Source: Bacteroidales bacterium UBA3754
Lineage (GTDB): Bacteria; Bacteroidota; Bacteroidia; Bacteroidales; UBA1715
Length of the DNA: 64,000 nt
Direction of reading: 5' to 3'
Assembly (NCBI GenBank): GCA_002371705.1
Contig: DFGI01000066.1
Location: 79,814-143,813, forward strand
Each line of letters opens with the position of its first letter. Position 1 is the first letter of the stretch. A model generated the notes under the pieces. It did no database searches. It saw nothing but the letters and a program-made list of their open reading frames with translations, and had not been told where the DNA came from. The position numbers and the translations under genes are program-made. This document shows positions 34,852 through 42,168 of this stretch, piece after piece.

Positions 34852-35475
34852 TTATTTCAACTCGTCGATTTCTTTTTGCAGATTTTCAAGAAATGTGCCT
34901 ACGTGCATACCGTCCATCTGCGTATGATGAAACTGAAATGAGATGGGTAAATAGTACCTGAAAAAACGTTTTCTGTACCGACCCCAAATCAAAAACGGAT
35001 TGTTAAAAATGCCCGAATTCATACCGACGGCACCGTCAATTTCGGTAGTGACGATTGCCGACGTGCCAATAACCATAAACTCTTCTGACAAATCCTTGTC
35101 GATTCCGCTTTCTGCAACGTGCGCCGTAAGTGTAAGGTAATTCTGATTAAATTGCTCCACATTCTCGTCGAAAGGAATGTCGCAGGAATGAATTTCGCCA
35201 TTTTTGCTTTTAACAATTGTATTGACCGCAAGAGCGTCGTATTGCATCAGCTTGTTGCCGACGGGCAAAAGGTAAAATTCCTGTATGTCCGCCGCCGCCT
35301 TGCCTATGCAGTAATCCAAAAGCATATTGAATTTCAGGTTCCGTTTCTTGCTGATTCTCACTATATTCGTGACGTTCAACGTTTTGAAAAACGTCACCAT
35401 TGGATTCGGTGCTTTCATCCAAAGGGAAAACGCCGTTGCTCTTGTCGTTTCGTCGGGGGTGATTTCGTGTTTCAT
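34852..35475 (-). CDS. Chloramphenicol acetyltransferase-fold (CatA-like) acyltransferase
   Basis: 207 residues from the ATG at 35475 (MKHEITPDETTRATAF); the longer frame to 35520 lies inside the upstream gene. Family blocks are present: ATAFSLWMKAPNPMVTFFKTLNVT near the N-terminus, FMVIGTSAIV near 140 and the catalytic FQFHHTQMDGMHVGTFLENLQ near 185 (HHxxxDG, with Asp after the second His as usual). Trimeric CAT-fold enzymes acetylate chloramphenicol or other hydroxyl acceptors; this type is often a housekeeping homologue. The start overlaps the stop of the upstream membrane protein by 4 bases (ATGA), so the two are translationally coupled and the true acceptor may be a cell-envelope compound. 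Confidence 0.88.
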   Translation of the reverse strand: MKHEITPDETTRATAFSLWMKAPNPMVTFFKTLNVTNIVRISKKRNLKFNMLLDYCIGKAAADIQEFYLLPVGNKLMQYDALAVNTIVKSKNGEIHSCDIPFDENVEQFNQNYLTLTAHVAESGIDKDLSEEFMVIGTSAIVTTEIDGAVGMNSGIFNNPFLIWGRYRKRFFRYYLPISFQFHHTQMDGMHVGTFLENLQKEIDELK

Positions 35476-36857
35476 TTTCTTGTAGTAATAGCAAAAACAA
35501 ATTTTGTGAATTTCTTCCAATCAATCAACAACGCGATTGTAGTGTATAAAAACGGGAAAATGGGGATTTTGTAGCGTACAATGCCCCCGACCACTGCGGT
35601 GGAAATGCCGATTTCCCACATAAGGACAAACGAAAAAAATACGCAAATCAGAATAAAATTTCGTTGCGATTCATCTGGTTGTATTGGATATAATATCCAC
35701 AATATCAATAAGATAAAAAATAAAATCGATTCCAAAGCTGGCACAAGTTGCACAAACCCATGTATATCCCAAACATACGGCAGTGCGAGGGCGTTCCATA
35801 CTGCTTCGGGCGTGGCTTGTAGAAAATTCCACACGGTTACGTCTATTTTCTCAATCGGGATAATGCTTTGGGCGTTGTAGAGAATGGCACTGTTTATCGC
35901 ATCGGTGCGTTTCCCCGCAAACGATTCAAAAAATGGAATTGTGTGCGTGGCAAAATCAAGTGTGCCAATTACAAGAATACCAATCAGATAGAACGATGTG
36001 TAACATAATAATTTTTGTTTTACATTACATTTTTCGACGAAAGTCCACGCAATTACCGCTGGAACAAACGCCACAAGAATGTAGAACTTCAAAACAACCA
36101 GCAATAGCAAACCTATGAGGAAGCAACATATTGTGCTGAAACAGAGGTGTTTCCGTGCGCAGTAAAAAAATCCGTATGTGGCACAGCCAAGCGCAAATGT
36201 GGCAAGACATTCCTTCAAAATCCCAGCTGTCCACAACACCGACGATGGCATCATTGTGATGAATAACAGCGCAAGAATGTTTTTTCCGTAGAATGATTCA
36301 AATGTCTTGTAAATCAGCAAAAAACCAATCAACGAAATGAAGTTGGCAAACATATAATGTACGGCGATATTTCCTCCCGATACGAATAAAAGTATCATGT
36401 TGGTTCTGATAATGAGGCGGTTATCGAGGAATGGCGCATATTCGTACATTCGTGTCCAATGGTTTGTGTCGCGGAAATAGTGGAACATTTCGGGAGTGTC
36501 GCAGTTTATGCCGAACAAAATGCGGAAAAAATCCTCAACTGATTGATGCAGAGAGTGGAACAACACAACCGCATCGTCAAAATATTTGAAAATATCGGCG
36601 GTGGCGCGGTCTGGATAGTAGTTTGTATATATATAATGAAGCACGCCCGAAGCCGCAAGTTTGCCCGCAAAAATGGCGAAAATAACCCACGTGGCGATTC
36701 CCTGCAATTTGAAAAACGGCAGTTTCCAAATCAAAAACAGAAAAACTATCAGCCAAATAAACGGAAGCACTACGCTCATTTTGTGAATTTTATATGCAAG
36801 TATAGAAAATAATGCACAATGAACCAATGCATTCGGCACAAATCGTAACAAACTCAT
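35472..36857 (-). CDS. Polytopic membrane protein, possibly GT-C-type glycosyltransferase
   Basis: 461 residues from the ATG at 36857 (MSLLRFVPNALV). About ten hydrophobic segments, with a long non-membrane loop near residues 80-150 that holds DRATADIFKYFDDAVVLF and EMFHYFRDTNHW, and a PSSVLWTAGILKECLATFALG helix near 205. The acidic first loop and the PS-LFW-G-xKE pattern recall GT-C-fold lipid-linked-sugar transferases of Bacteroidota, but this is memory, not a search. It is coupled through ATGA to a CAT-fold acetyltransferase, which would suit a glycan-modifying pair. Divergent from menG. Confidence 0.75.
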   Translation of the reverse strand: MSLLRFVPNALVHCALFSILAYKIHKMSVVLPFIWLIVFLFLIWKLPFFKLQGIATWVIFAIFAGKLAASGVLHYIYTNYYPDRATADIFKYFDDAVVLFHSLHQSVEDFFRILFGINCDTPEMFHYFRDTNHWTRMYEYAPFLDNRLIIRTNMILLFVSGGNIAVHYMFANFISLIGFLLIYKTFESFYGKNILALLFITMMPSSVLWTAGILKECLATFALGCATYGFFYCARKHLCFSTICCFLIGLLLLVVLKFYILVAFVPAVIAWTFVEKCNVKQKLLCYTSFYLIGILVIGTLDFATHTIPFFESFAGKRTDAINSAILYNAQSIIPIEKIDVTVWNFLQATPEAVWNALALPYVWDIHGFVQLVPALESILFFILLILWILYPIQPDESQRNFILICVFFSFVLMWEIGISTAVVGGIVRYKIPIFPFLYTTIALLIDWKKFTKFVFAITTRK

Positions 36858-36866
36858 AAACTTTCG

Positions 36867-36874
36867 TATCTTTG
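36867..36874 (+). promoter_or_regulatory. -7 element TATCTTTG for menG
   Basis: Perfect TAnnTTTG 19 bases before the ATG at 36894. Confidence 0.6.
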
Positions 36875-36893
36875 TCGGCGTAAGTACACGAAA

Positions 36894-37616
36894 ATGGCTA
36901 TACCATATAAGGATTCGACAAAAGGCAAGAAAGGACAGATTATTGACATGTTCAATAATATAGCGTCGAAGTATGATTTTTTGAACCATGCGTTATCGTT
37001 AAATATTGATAAAATCTGGCGAAACAAGGCTATCAAAGCAATTGGGGCGAACAATCCAAAAACAATTCTCGATGTTGCCACTGGGACGGGCGATTTTGCG
37101 GTTCTTTCGGCGCAAAAACTTCAGGCAGAGAAGATTGTGGGAATTGATATTTCTGAAAAAATGTTGGAGGTTGGAGTGGCAAAAATTGAGAAACTCAATC
37201 TCAACCACCTTGTAACATTGCAACTTGCCGATAGTGAATCAATGCCGTTCCCCGATAATTCCTTCGATGCTATCACGGTGGGGTTCGGCGTGCGGAATTT
37301 TGAAAATTTGGAACTCGGACTGCAGGAAATGCACCGTGTGTTGAAACCCAACGGTATTGCGGCAGTTTTGGAGTTTTCCATGCCGACGCATTTTCCAATC
37401 AAACAATTATATACATTCTATTTTAAACGGATTTTACCACTCGTAGGTAAGTGGTTTTCAAAGGATTACGATGCATATTATTATCTTTTCAGTTCAGTAC
37501 AGGAATTTCCATACGGACAGAAATTCGTTGACATAACTCGGAAAGTGGGATTTTCGCACACTAAAGTGAAATCTTTGTCGTTTGGAATAGCAAGTCTTTA
37601 CTTGTGTACGAAATAG
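36894..37616 (+). CDS. menG: Demethylmenaquinone methyltransferase
   Basis: SAM-dependent C-methylation of demethylmenaquinone, the last step of menaquinone synthesis (UbiE/MenG family). 240 residues with IIDMFNNIASKYDFLNHALSL near the start, the SAM motif ILDVATGTGDFA near residue 60, GIDISEKMLEVG, DNSFDAITVGFGVRNFEN and VLKPNGIAAVLEFSMP. These are textbook UbiE signatures. Its stop is followed directly by the porT frame. Confidence 0.95.
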   Translation: MAIPYKDSTKGKKGQIIDMFNNIASKYDFLNHALSLNIDKIWRNKAIKAIGANNPKTILDVATGTGDFAVLSAQKLQAEKIVGIDISEKMLEVGVAKIEKLNLNHLVTLQLADSESMPFPDNSFDAITVGFGVRNFENLELGLQEMHRVLKPNGIAAVLEFSMPTHFPIKQLYTFYFKRILPLVGKWFSKDYDAYYYLFSSVQEFPYGQKFVDITRKVGFSHTKVKSLSFGIASLYLCTK

Positions 37617-37630
37617 TTGCTAAATCTTTA

Positions 37631-37638
37631 TAATTTTG
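37631..37638 (+). promoter_or_regulatory. -7 element TAATTTTG upstream of porT
   Basis: Perfect TAnnTTTG 14 bases before the TTG at 37653. It suggests a second promoter between menG and porT. Confidence 0.5.
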
Positions 37639-37652
37639 CAAAAAAGATTCTG

Positions 37653-38378
37653 TTGAAAAGGGTTCTATATATCGTGCTGCTTTTGTTGGTTTCTGTGCAG
37701 GGATTTGCGCAAAAAAAGAAATTGTTGCACGACCAATCGTACGACACAAAATGGTTCCACCTTGGGTTTACCTTGGGAACTAACTATATGAATTACAGAA
37801 TCTTCCCCGATTCTACATTGTTGTTTGTCGGCAACGCTGATTCAGTGTATCACGTGGAATCGCGTGGAACAATGGGTATTGATTTGGGAATTGTGAGCGA
37901 AATTCGTTTGGGAGATTATTTAGCGTTGCGCTTTTTGCCAGGATTGCTGTTTGGACAACGTGATTTGCTTTATCAGATGCGGAAAGACGGCACACCACCA
38001 ACCGACCCGACATTGAAGGAATACCGAATGAAAATATCGAGCATCTATATTGATGCGCCGATTTTGGTGAAATTCAAGGCCCGGCGAATCAACAACTACC
38101 GCCCGTATTTGGTTGGCGGAATGGCATTTCGCTACGATTTGGACACCCGTCGGGTTGCCAAGGACAATGATGACTATACAATTAGCCAGGTTCCTATGGA
38201 TTATTTTTATGAATTTGGCTTCGGTATTGATTTCTTTATGGTGTATTTCAAACTTGCCACGGAATTCAAGTTCAGCTTCGGACTCCAAAATATTTTGAAA
38301 GCGGAACCTACGGAATATTGTGGCGTTATGGACGGTTTGAAAAGCAAAATGTTTATAGTTTCGTTTCACTTCGAATAA
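37653..38378 (+). CDS. porT: PorT-like outer-membrane beta-barrel protein (T9SS assembly)
   Basis: 241 residues if started at the TTG at 37653, which gives a clean signal peptide (residues 1-20, ending VQGFAQ); the frame is open upstream to 37617 but would lengthen the N-terminus, and no ATG is available. The mature protein is a small barrel: WFHLGFTLGTNYMNYRI, GIVSEIRLGDYLALRFLPGLLFG, MKISSIYIDAPILVKFKARR, RPYLVGGMAFRYDL, YFYEFGFGIDFFMVYFKLATEFKFSFGL, ending MFIVSFHFE. This pattern matches PorT, required for T9SS. The menG-porT adjacency is conserved in the phylum as I recall, which supports the call. Confidence 0.85.
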   Translation: MKRVLYIVLLLLVSVQGFAQKKKLLHDQSYDTKWFHLGFTLGTNYMNYRIFPDSTLLFVGNADSVYHVESRGTMGIDLGIVSEIRLGDYLALRFLPGLLFGQRDLLYQMRKDGTPPTDPTLKEYRMKISSIYIDAPILVKFKARRINNYRPYLVGGMAFRYDLDTRRVAKDNDDYTISQVPMDYFYEFGFGIDFFMVYFKLATEFKFSFGLQNILKAEPTEYCGVMDGLKSKMFIVSFHFE

Positions 38379-38412
38379 AAATTCAAGTTTAATTAGAAAA
38401 TACAGTTAATCA

Positions 38413-38444
38413 TTTGGTTAATTTCGTGACGTTGTATATATTTG
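38413..38444 (+). promoter_or_regulatory. Promoter of the small-protein module
   Basis: TTTG (38413-38416), a 20-base spacer and TATATTTG (38437-38444), 18 bases before the ATG at 38463. Confidence 0.75.
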
Positions 38445-38462
38445 TATTGGCAATGCTAATAT

Positions 38463-38600
38463 ATGGAACTTACAGAGAAAGAAAGAGAACTAATTGAAGC
38501 AATTAGACTTTTCAAAAGATTAAACAAAGGGAAAATGGTATTTGACGATTTTGTCCTTTATTTGAGAGGTATTTTTGAAGATATGTTGGATGAGGAATAG
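38463..38600 (+). CDS. 45-residue small protein, first gene of a two-gene module
   Basis: A clean 45-codon frame directly behind a full promoter: MELTEKERELIEAIRLFKR, then LNKGKMVFDDFVLYLRGIFEDMLDEE. It is strongly charged and helical, with leucine/isoleucine spacing that suggests one amphipathic helix pair. No family is recognised. The next gene, a DUF5053-like HTH protein, begins 23 bases after its stop. The promoter, codon use and spacing support a real gene. Confidence 0.65.
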   Translation: MELTEKERELIEAIRLFKRLNKGKMVFDDFVLYLRGIFEDMLDEE

Positions 38601-38623
38601 CGAAACCAGTAAAAACAGTTGAT

Positions 38624-38869
38624 ATGGAAGAAACACTTGTAAAAAAACAAACGTCGGTAAGACGAATTTTAGACCCAATAATATTAAATATTAGTTGGGC
38701 GGAGATTTCAAAAGAATATTTTGGGAAATCTCGTTCGTGGCTATATCAGAAGTTTACTGGTTACAACGGACATGCAGAAACCGACTTTACGGAAAAAGAA
38801 CGGGATATTATGAAAAATGCCTTGTATGATTTAGCAGACAAAATTCGCTATGCAGCGGATAATATTTAG
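38624..38869 (+). CDS. DUF5053-like small helix-turn-helix protein
   Basis: 81 residues. The region ILNISWAEISKEYFGKSRSWLYQKFTG reads as a helix-turn-helix, followed by a second helical part (DFTEKERDIMKNALYDLADKIRYAADNI) that matches, from memory, the DUF5053 family found in Bacteroidota genomes and their mobile regions. It is probably a DNA-binding or regulatory protein; the target is unknown. It follows the 45-residue gene and precedes the FAD oxidoreductase gene by 18 bases. Confidence 0.75.
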   Translation: MEETLVKKQTSVRRILDPIILNISWAEISKEYFGKSRSWLYQKFTGYNGHAETDFTEKERDIMKNALYDLADKIRYAADNI

Positions 38870-38887
38870 ACCTGAATTGTTAGAAAA

Positions 38888-40450
38888 ATGACAAATACAC
38901 TATCGTTTCAGGTAAGTCCAAAGGTTGCAGCAAATGATTTTTTGCTGAAAAAATCCATTGCCGAATCGTTGTCTGTGCCTTTGGCTGAGGTGCACGAATA
39001 CCGCATTGTGAAACGTTCGATTGATGCCCGTTCACGAAATATAAAAATGAATCTGACAGTTCTCGTGGCATATGGTGATGATTCGCAACTGCCTGAAGAA
39101 CAGTTGCATTACGAAAAACGAGATGTGTCGCTTCGTCCCGAAGTGCATATTGTTGGCGCGGGACCTGCTGGTTTGTTCGCCGCGCTTCGTTTGATAGAAT
39201 TGAATTTCAAACCGATAATTTTGGAGCAGGGTAAAGATGTGTCGGAACGAAAAAAAGACATTGCGCGGCTGAATCAAAACGAAGGTTGCAATCCGCTGTC
39301 AAACTACTGCTTTGGCGAAGGGGGCGCTGGCACGTTTTCCGACGGAAAGCTCTACACACGCTCAAAGAAAAAAGGCGACAACCGTCGGGTTTTCGAATTA
39401 TTTGTGATTCACGGCGCACATCAGTCAATTCTTGTTGATGCCCATCCACACGTCGGCTCCGACAAACTTCCCGACATTATTGCCAATATGCGGCGCACAA
39501 TTATTGAATGCGGTGGCGAAATCCATTTCAATAAACAGGTGGTTGATTTTGAATTTTCTGGTAACAAGATAAAAAAACTTATTTGCCCTGACGAAATCAT
39601 TCCCGTTCAAACGGTTATTCTTGCCATGGGACATTCCGCCCGTCCGTTGTATTATGCGTTGCACAACGCAGGCGTGGAACTTGAGGCAAAAGCAAGCGCA
39701 ATGGGCGTTCGCGTGGAACATCCGCAGGAAATGATAAACCATATCCAATACCACGGCAATGTTATGAAAGAACTGCCAGCCGCAAGCTATTCGCTTGTGC
39801 ATCAGGTTGATGGACGGGGCGTGTATTCGTTTTGCATGTGCCCGGGCGGCATCATTGTGCCTTCAATGACGGCCGAATGCCAAACCGTGGTGAATGGCAT
39901 GTCGAATTCCCGACGAAATTCTCCATTTGCTAATTCTGGAATGATTGTGGAGCTGCAAGTTTCTGATTATGTCGATTTTGCAAAATATGGTGAATTGGCA
40001 GGATTAAAATTCCAAGAAAATTTTGAATCGCTTGCATACCAAAATGGTGGACAAAATCAAGTGGCACCGGCACAACGGATTTCTGATTTTGTGCGGAATA
40101 AAATCTCGTCGTCATTGTCAGCCACATCGTATTTGCCAGGATTGATTACATCGCCGATGCACTTTTGGATGCCAACCGCCATTTCAAAACGATTGCAGGA
40201 AGGATTGAAGTTTTTCGACCGTCAGATGCACGGCTTTGCAAGTTCCGAGGGCAAGATTGTTGGTGTGGAATCGCGCTCATCATCGCCGGTAAGAATTCCA
40301 CGGAATCCAGAAACATTGGCGCATATTCGGATAGAGAATCTATTCCCTTGTGGCGAAGGCGCTGGCTACGCCGGCGGCATAGTTTCTTCAGCAATTGATG
40401 GAATGAACTGTGCGGAAATGATTGCAAAACTTACAGCATTCTCCGCTTAA
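38888..40450 (+). CDS. FAD-dependent NAD(P)-type oxidoreductase/dehydrogenase
   Basis: 520 residues. An N-terminal 80-residue domain (LSVPLAEVHEYRIVKRSIDARSRNIKMNLTV) precedes the FAD Rossmann motif VHIVGAGPAGLFAALRLIE near 88, ILEQGKDVSERKKDIARLNQ, the NYCFGEGGAGTFSDGKLYTRSKKK block and a second GxG-like site (TVILAMGHSARPLYYAL); FPCGEGAGYAGGIVSSAIDG lies at the C-terminus. This is the YtfP/'FAD-dependent protein' family of about 520 residues widely seen in Bacteroidota. The substrate is unknown. Its 3' end overlaps the convergent SpoU-type gene by 20 bases. Confidence 0.92.
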   Translation: MTNTLSFQVSPKVAANDFLLKKSIAESLSVPLAEVHEYRIVKRSIDARSRNIKMNLTVLVAYGDDSQLPEEQLHYEKRDVSLRPEVHIVGAGPAGLFAALRLIELNFKPIILEQGKDVSERKKDIARLNQNEGCNPLSNYCFGEGGAGTFSDGKLYTRSKKKGDNRRVFELFVIHGAHQSILVDAHPHVGSDKLPDIIANMRRTIIECGGEIHFNKQVVDFEFSGNKIKKLICPDEIIPVQTVILAMGHSARPLYYALHNAGVELEAKASAMGVRVEHPQEMINHIQYHGNVMKELPAASYSLVHQVDGRGVYSFCMCPGGIIVPSMTAECQTVVNGMSNSRRNSPFANSGMIVELQVSDYVDFAKYGELAGLKFQENFESLAYQNGGQNQVAPAQRISDFVRNKISSSLSATSYLPGLITSPMHFWMPTAISKRLQEGLKFFDRQMHGFASSEGKIVGVESRSSSPVRIPRNPETLAHIRIENLFPCGEGAGYAGGIVSSAIDGMNCAEMIAKLTAFSA

Positions 40451-41174
40451 ATTCCGAACACAGAATAGCGGTGGCAACAGCCACGTTCAATGACTCAGAG
40501 GTTTTGCCTGTTGTGTTGAACGATGGAATATGGATTGTTCTGTTGACGATTGCCGAAACTGCATCGCTGATGCCATTCCCTTCGTTTCCCATCACCAAAA
40601 TTGCATTTTGGGGAAGTGGGGCAGTGTAGATGTTTTCGCCAAACATATCGGCGGCAAAGATTTCTGTTTGTTGCTTTTTCAAAAATGCAGGCAAATCAAC
40701 ATAGTGTACATTCACCCGAAAAATCGCTCCCATTGTGGCTTGTACAACTTTCGGATTGTAGATTTCCACACATTCGTTCGAACAAATAATCTGCGAAACG
40801 CCAAACCAATCCGCCAAGCGAATGATAGTTCCCATATTCCCTGGGTCTTGAATGCCGTCGAGGGCAAGTGTCAAACCATTGGGGAGGGACTGGAATGCTT
40901 GAGTTTTTGTGTGCGCCAATGCCCATACATCTTGCGGATGTTGGAGTTGTGAAATTTTTGCAATGTCGTCGCTGCTTGCCTCAAAAACCGCACATTTTGG
41001 GGTATTCTCCGCAATCCATTCACGTGTGGCGACAACGCTTTCTGCTTGAAAATCAGACTGTAACAGCTCATTTACAAGTTTATTGCCTTCCACAATGAAC
41101 ATCTGTTCCTCTTCGCGCGTTTTTTTCTTTGCAAACGACGAAAAATATTTGATTTTGTTTTTGCTCAGTTCCAT
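40431..41174 (-). CDS. TrmH/SpoU-family RNA 2'-O-methyltransferase
   Basis: 247 residues from the ATG at 41174 (MELSKNKIKYFSSFAKKK). An N-terminal SpoU-sub-binding-like region (KTREEEQMFIVEGNKLVNELL) precedes the knotted SPOUT domain: LALDGIQDPGNMGTIIRLADWFGV (motif 1), AILVMGNEGNGISDAV (motif 2) and IHIPSFNTTGKTSESLNVAVATAIL (motif 3, the SLNVAVA SAM loop). It methylates ribose in rRNA or tRNA; the exact site is unknown. Its 3' end overlaps the FAD gene by 20 bases, and its 5' end is divergent from metF. Confidence 0.95.
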   Translation of the reverse strand: MELSKNKIKYFSSFAKKKTREEEQMFIVEGNKLVNELLQSDFQAESVVATREWIAENTPKCAVFEASSDDIAKISQLQHPQDVWALAHTKTQAFQSLPNGLTLALDGIQDPGNMGTIIRLADWFGVSQIICSNECVEIYNPKVVQATMGAIFRVNVHYVDLPAFLKKQQTEIFAADMFGENIYTAPLPQNAILVMGNEGNGISDAVSAIVNRTIHIPSFNTTGKTSESLNVAVATAILCSEFKRRML

Positions 41175-41200
41175 GTTTGCAAATATGCGATTTATTTTGC

Positions 41201-41229
41201 TTGATACAATATTGAAATTGTTACTTTTG
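41201..41229 (+). promoter_or_regulatory. Promoter of metF
   Basis: TTG (41201-41203), an 18-base spacer and TACTTTTG (41222-41229), 15 bases before the ATG at 41245. Confidence 0.7.
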
Positions 41230-41244
41230 TGCAAAATTTACAAG

Positions 41245-42168
41245 ATGGATTTAGCAAAAATTATCAAGCGGAAGACGATGTTTTCGTTCGAAGTTCTGCC
41301 ACCGCTTAAAGGTCGGAGCATTGAGGGTATTTACAAAACGATTGACCCATTGTTGGAATTTTATCCGCAGTTTATAAATATTACCACGCATTGCGAACAA
41401 TACGACGCAAATGGCAAACGTTTGCGCAAACGTCCTGGTACTGTGGCGGTTGCGTCAGCAATTCATCATAAATACAATATCCCTGTTGTCCCTCATATTT
41501 TATGTGGCGGTTTCACACGCGAAGAAACTGAATATGTGTTGATTGACCTTCATTATCTTGGAATTACGAATCTTTTGGTGCTTCGTGGCGACGGACGAAA
41601 TAAGGAACATTTTCAGCCAGAGGAAAATGGAAACCGCTATGCTGTTGAATTGCTCCATCAGATTGACGATATGAACCACGGAAAGTATTTGGGCGACACT
41701 GAACCGAATAGTTCTGCAAAAACTTCGTTTTCGTGCGGGGTTGCTGGTTATCCCGAAAAACATTATTCCGCGTCGTCGCTTGATGAGGATATTCAACATT
41801 TGAAGGAAAAAGTTGATGCAGGGGCGCAATATATTGTGACACAGATGTTTTTCGATAATCAGAAATATTTTGACTTTGTTGAAAAATGTCGTAAAGTGGG
41901 CATCACAGTTCCGATTATTCCAGGAATTAAACCCGTTGGCTTTATGAGCCAGGTTGATGTTCTGCCCCGCATTTTTGGTTGCGAAATGCCACAAGAACTC
42001 GACAAAAATCTTCGTGCTTGCAAAACCGACGCCGATGCGGCGAAAGTCGGCACGGAATGGGCTATTTATCAGGCGAAGGAGTTGATTCAGTATGGTGTGC
42101 CGTCGTTGCACTGGTTCACGTATTCCGACCCTTCGCAAGTAGTTGAAATTGCTAAAGCGATTTATTAA
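41245..42168 (+). CDS. metF: Methylenetetrahydrofolate reductase
   Basis: Reduces 5,10-methylene-THF to 5-methyl-THF for methionine synthesis, using FAD. 307 residues from the ATG at 41245; upstream in-frame codons overlap the promoter and the divergent gene. Motifs: TMFSFEVLPPLKGRS (catalytic Glu near the N-terminus), FINITTHCEQYD, IPVVPHILCGGFTREE, LVLRGDGR, CGVAGYPEKHYSA and GAQYIVTQMFFDNQKYFDFV. It is translationally coupled to the ABC-F gene (TAATG overlap at 42168). Confidence 0.96.
   Translation: MDLAKIIKRKTMFSFEVLPPLKGRSIEGIYKTIDPLLEFYPQFINITTHCEQYDANGKRLRKRPGTVAVASAIHHKYNIPVVPHILCGGFTREETEYVLIDLHYLGITNLLVLRGDGRNKEHFQPEENGNRYAVELLHQIDDMNHGKYLGDTEPNSSAKTSFSCGVAGYPEKHYSASSLDEDIQHLKEKVDAGAQYIVTQMFFDNQKYFDFVEKCRKVGITVPIIPGIKPVGFMSQVDVLPRIFGCEMPQELDKNLRACKTDADAAKVGTEWAIYQAKELIQYGVPSLHWFTYSDPSQVVEIAKAIY

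Noticed and set aside
41180..41245. Riboswitch upstream of metF
   Set aside because: The leader from promoter to start is only about 15 bases; no room for an aptamer.
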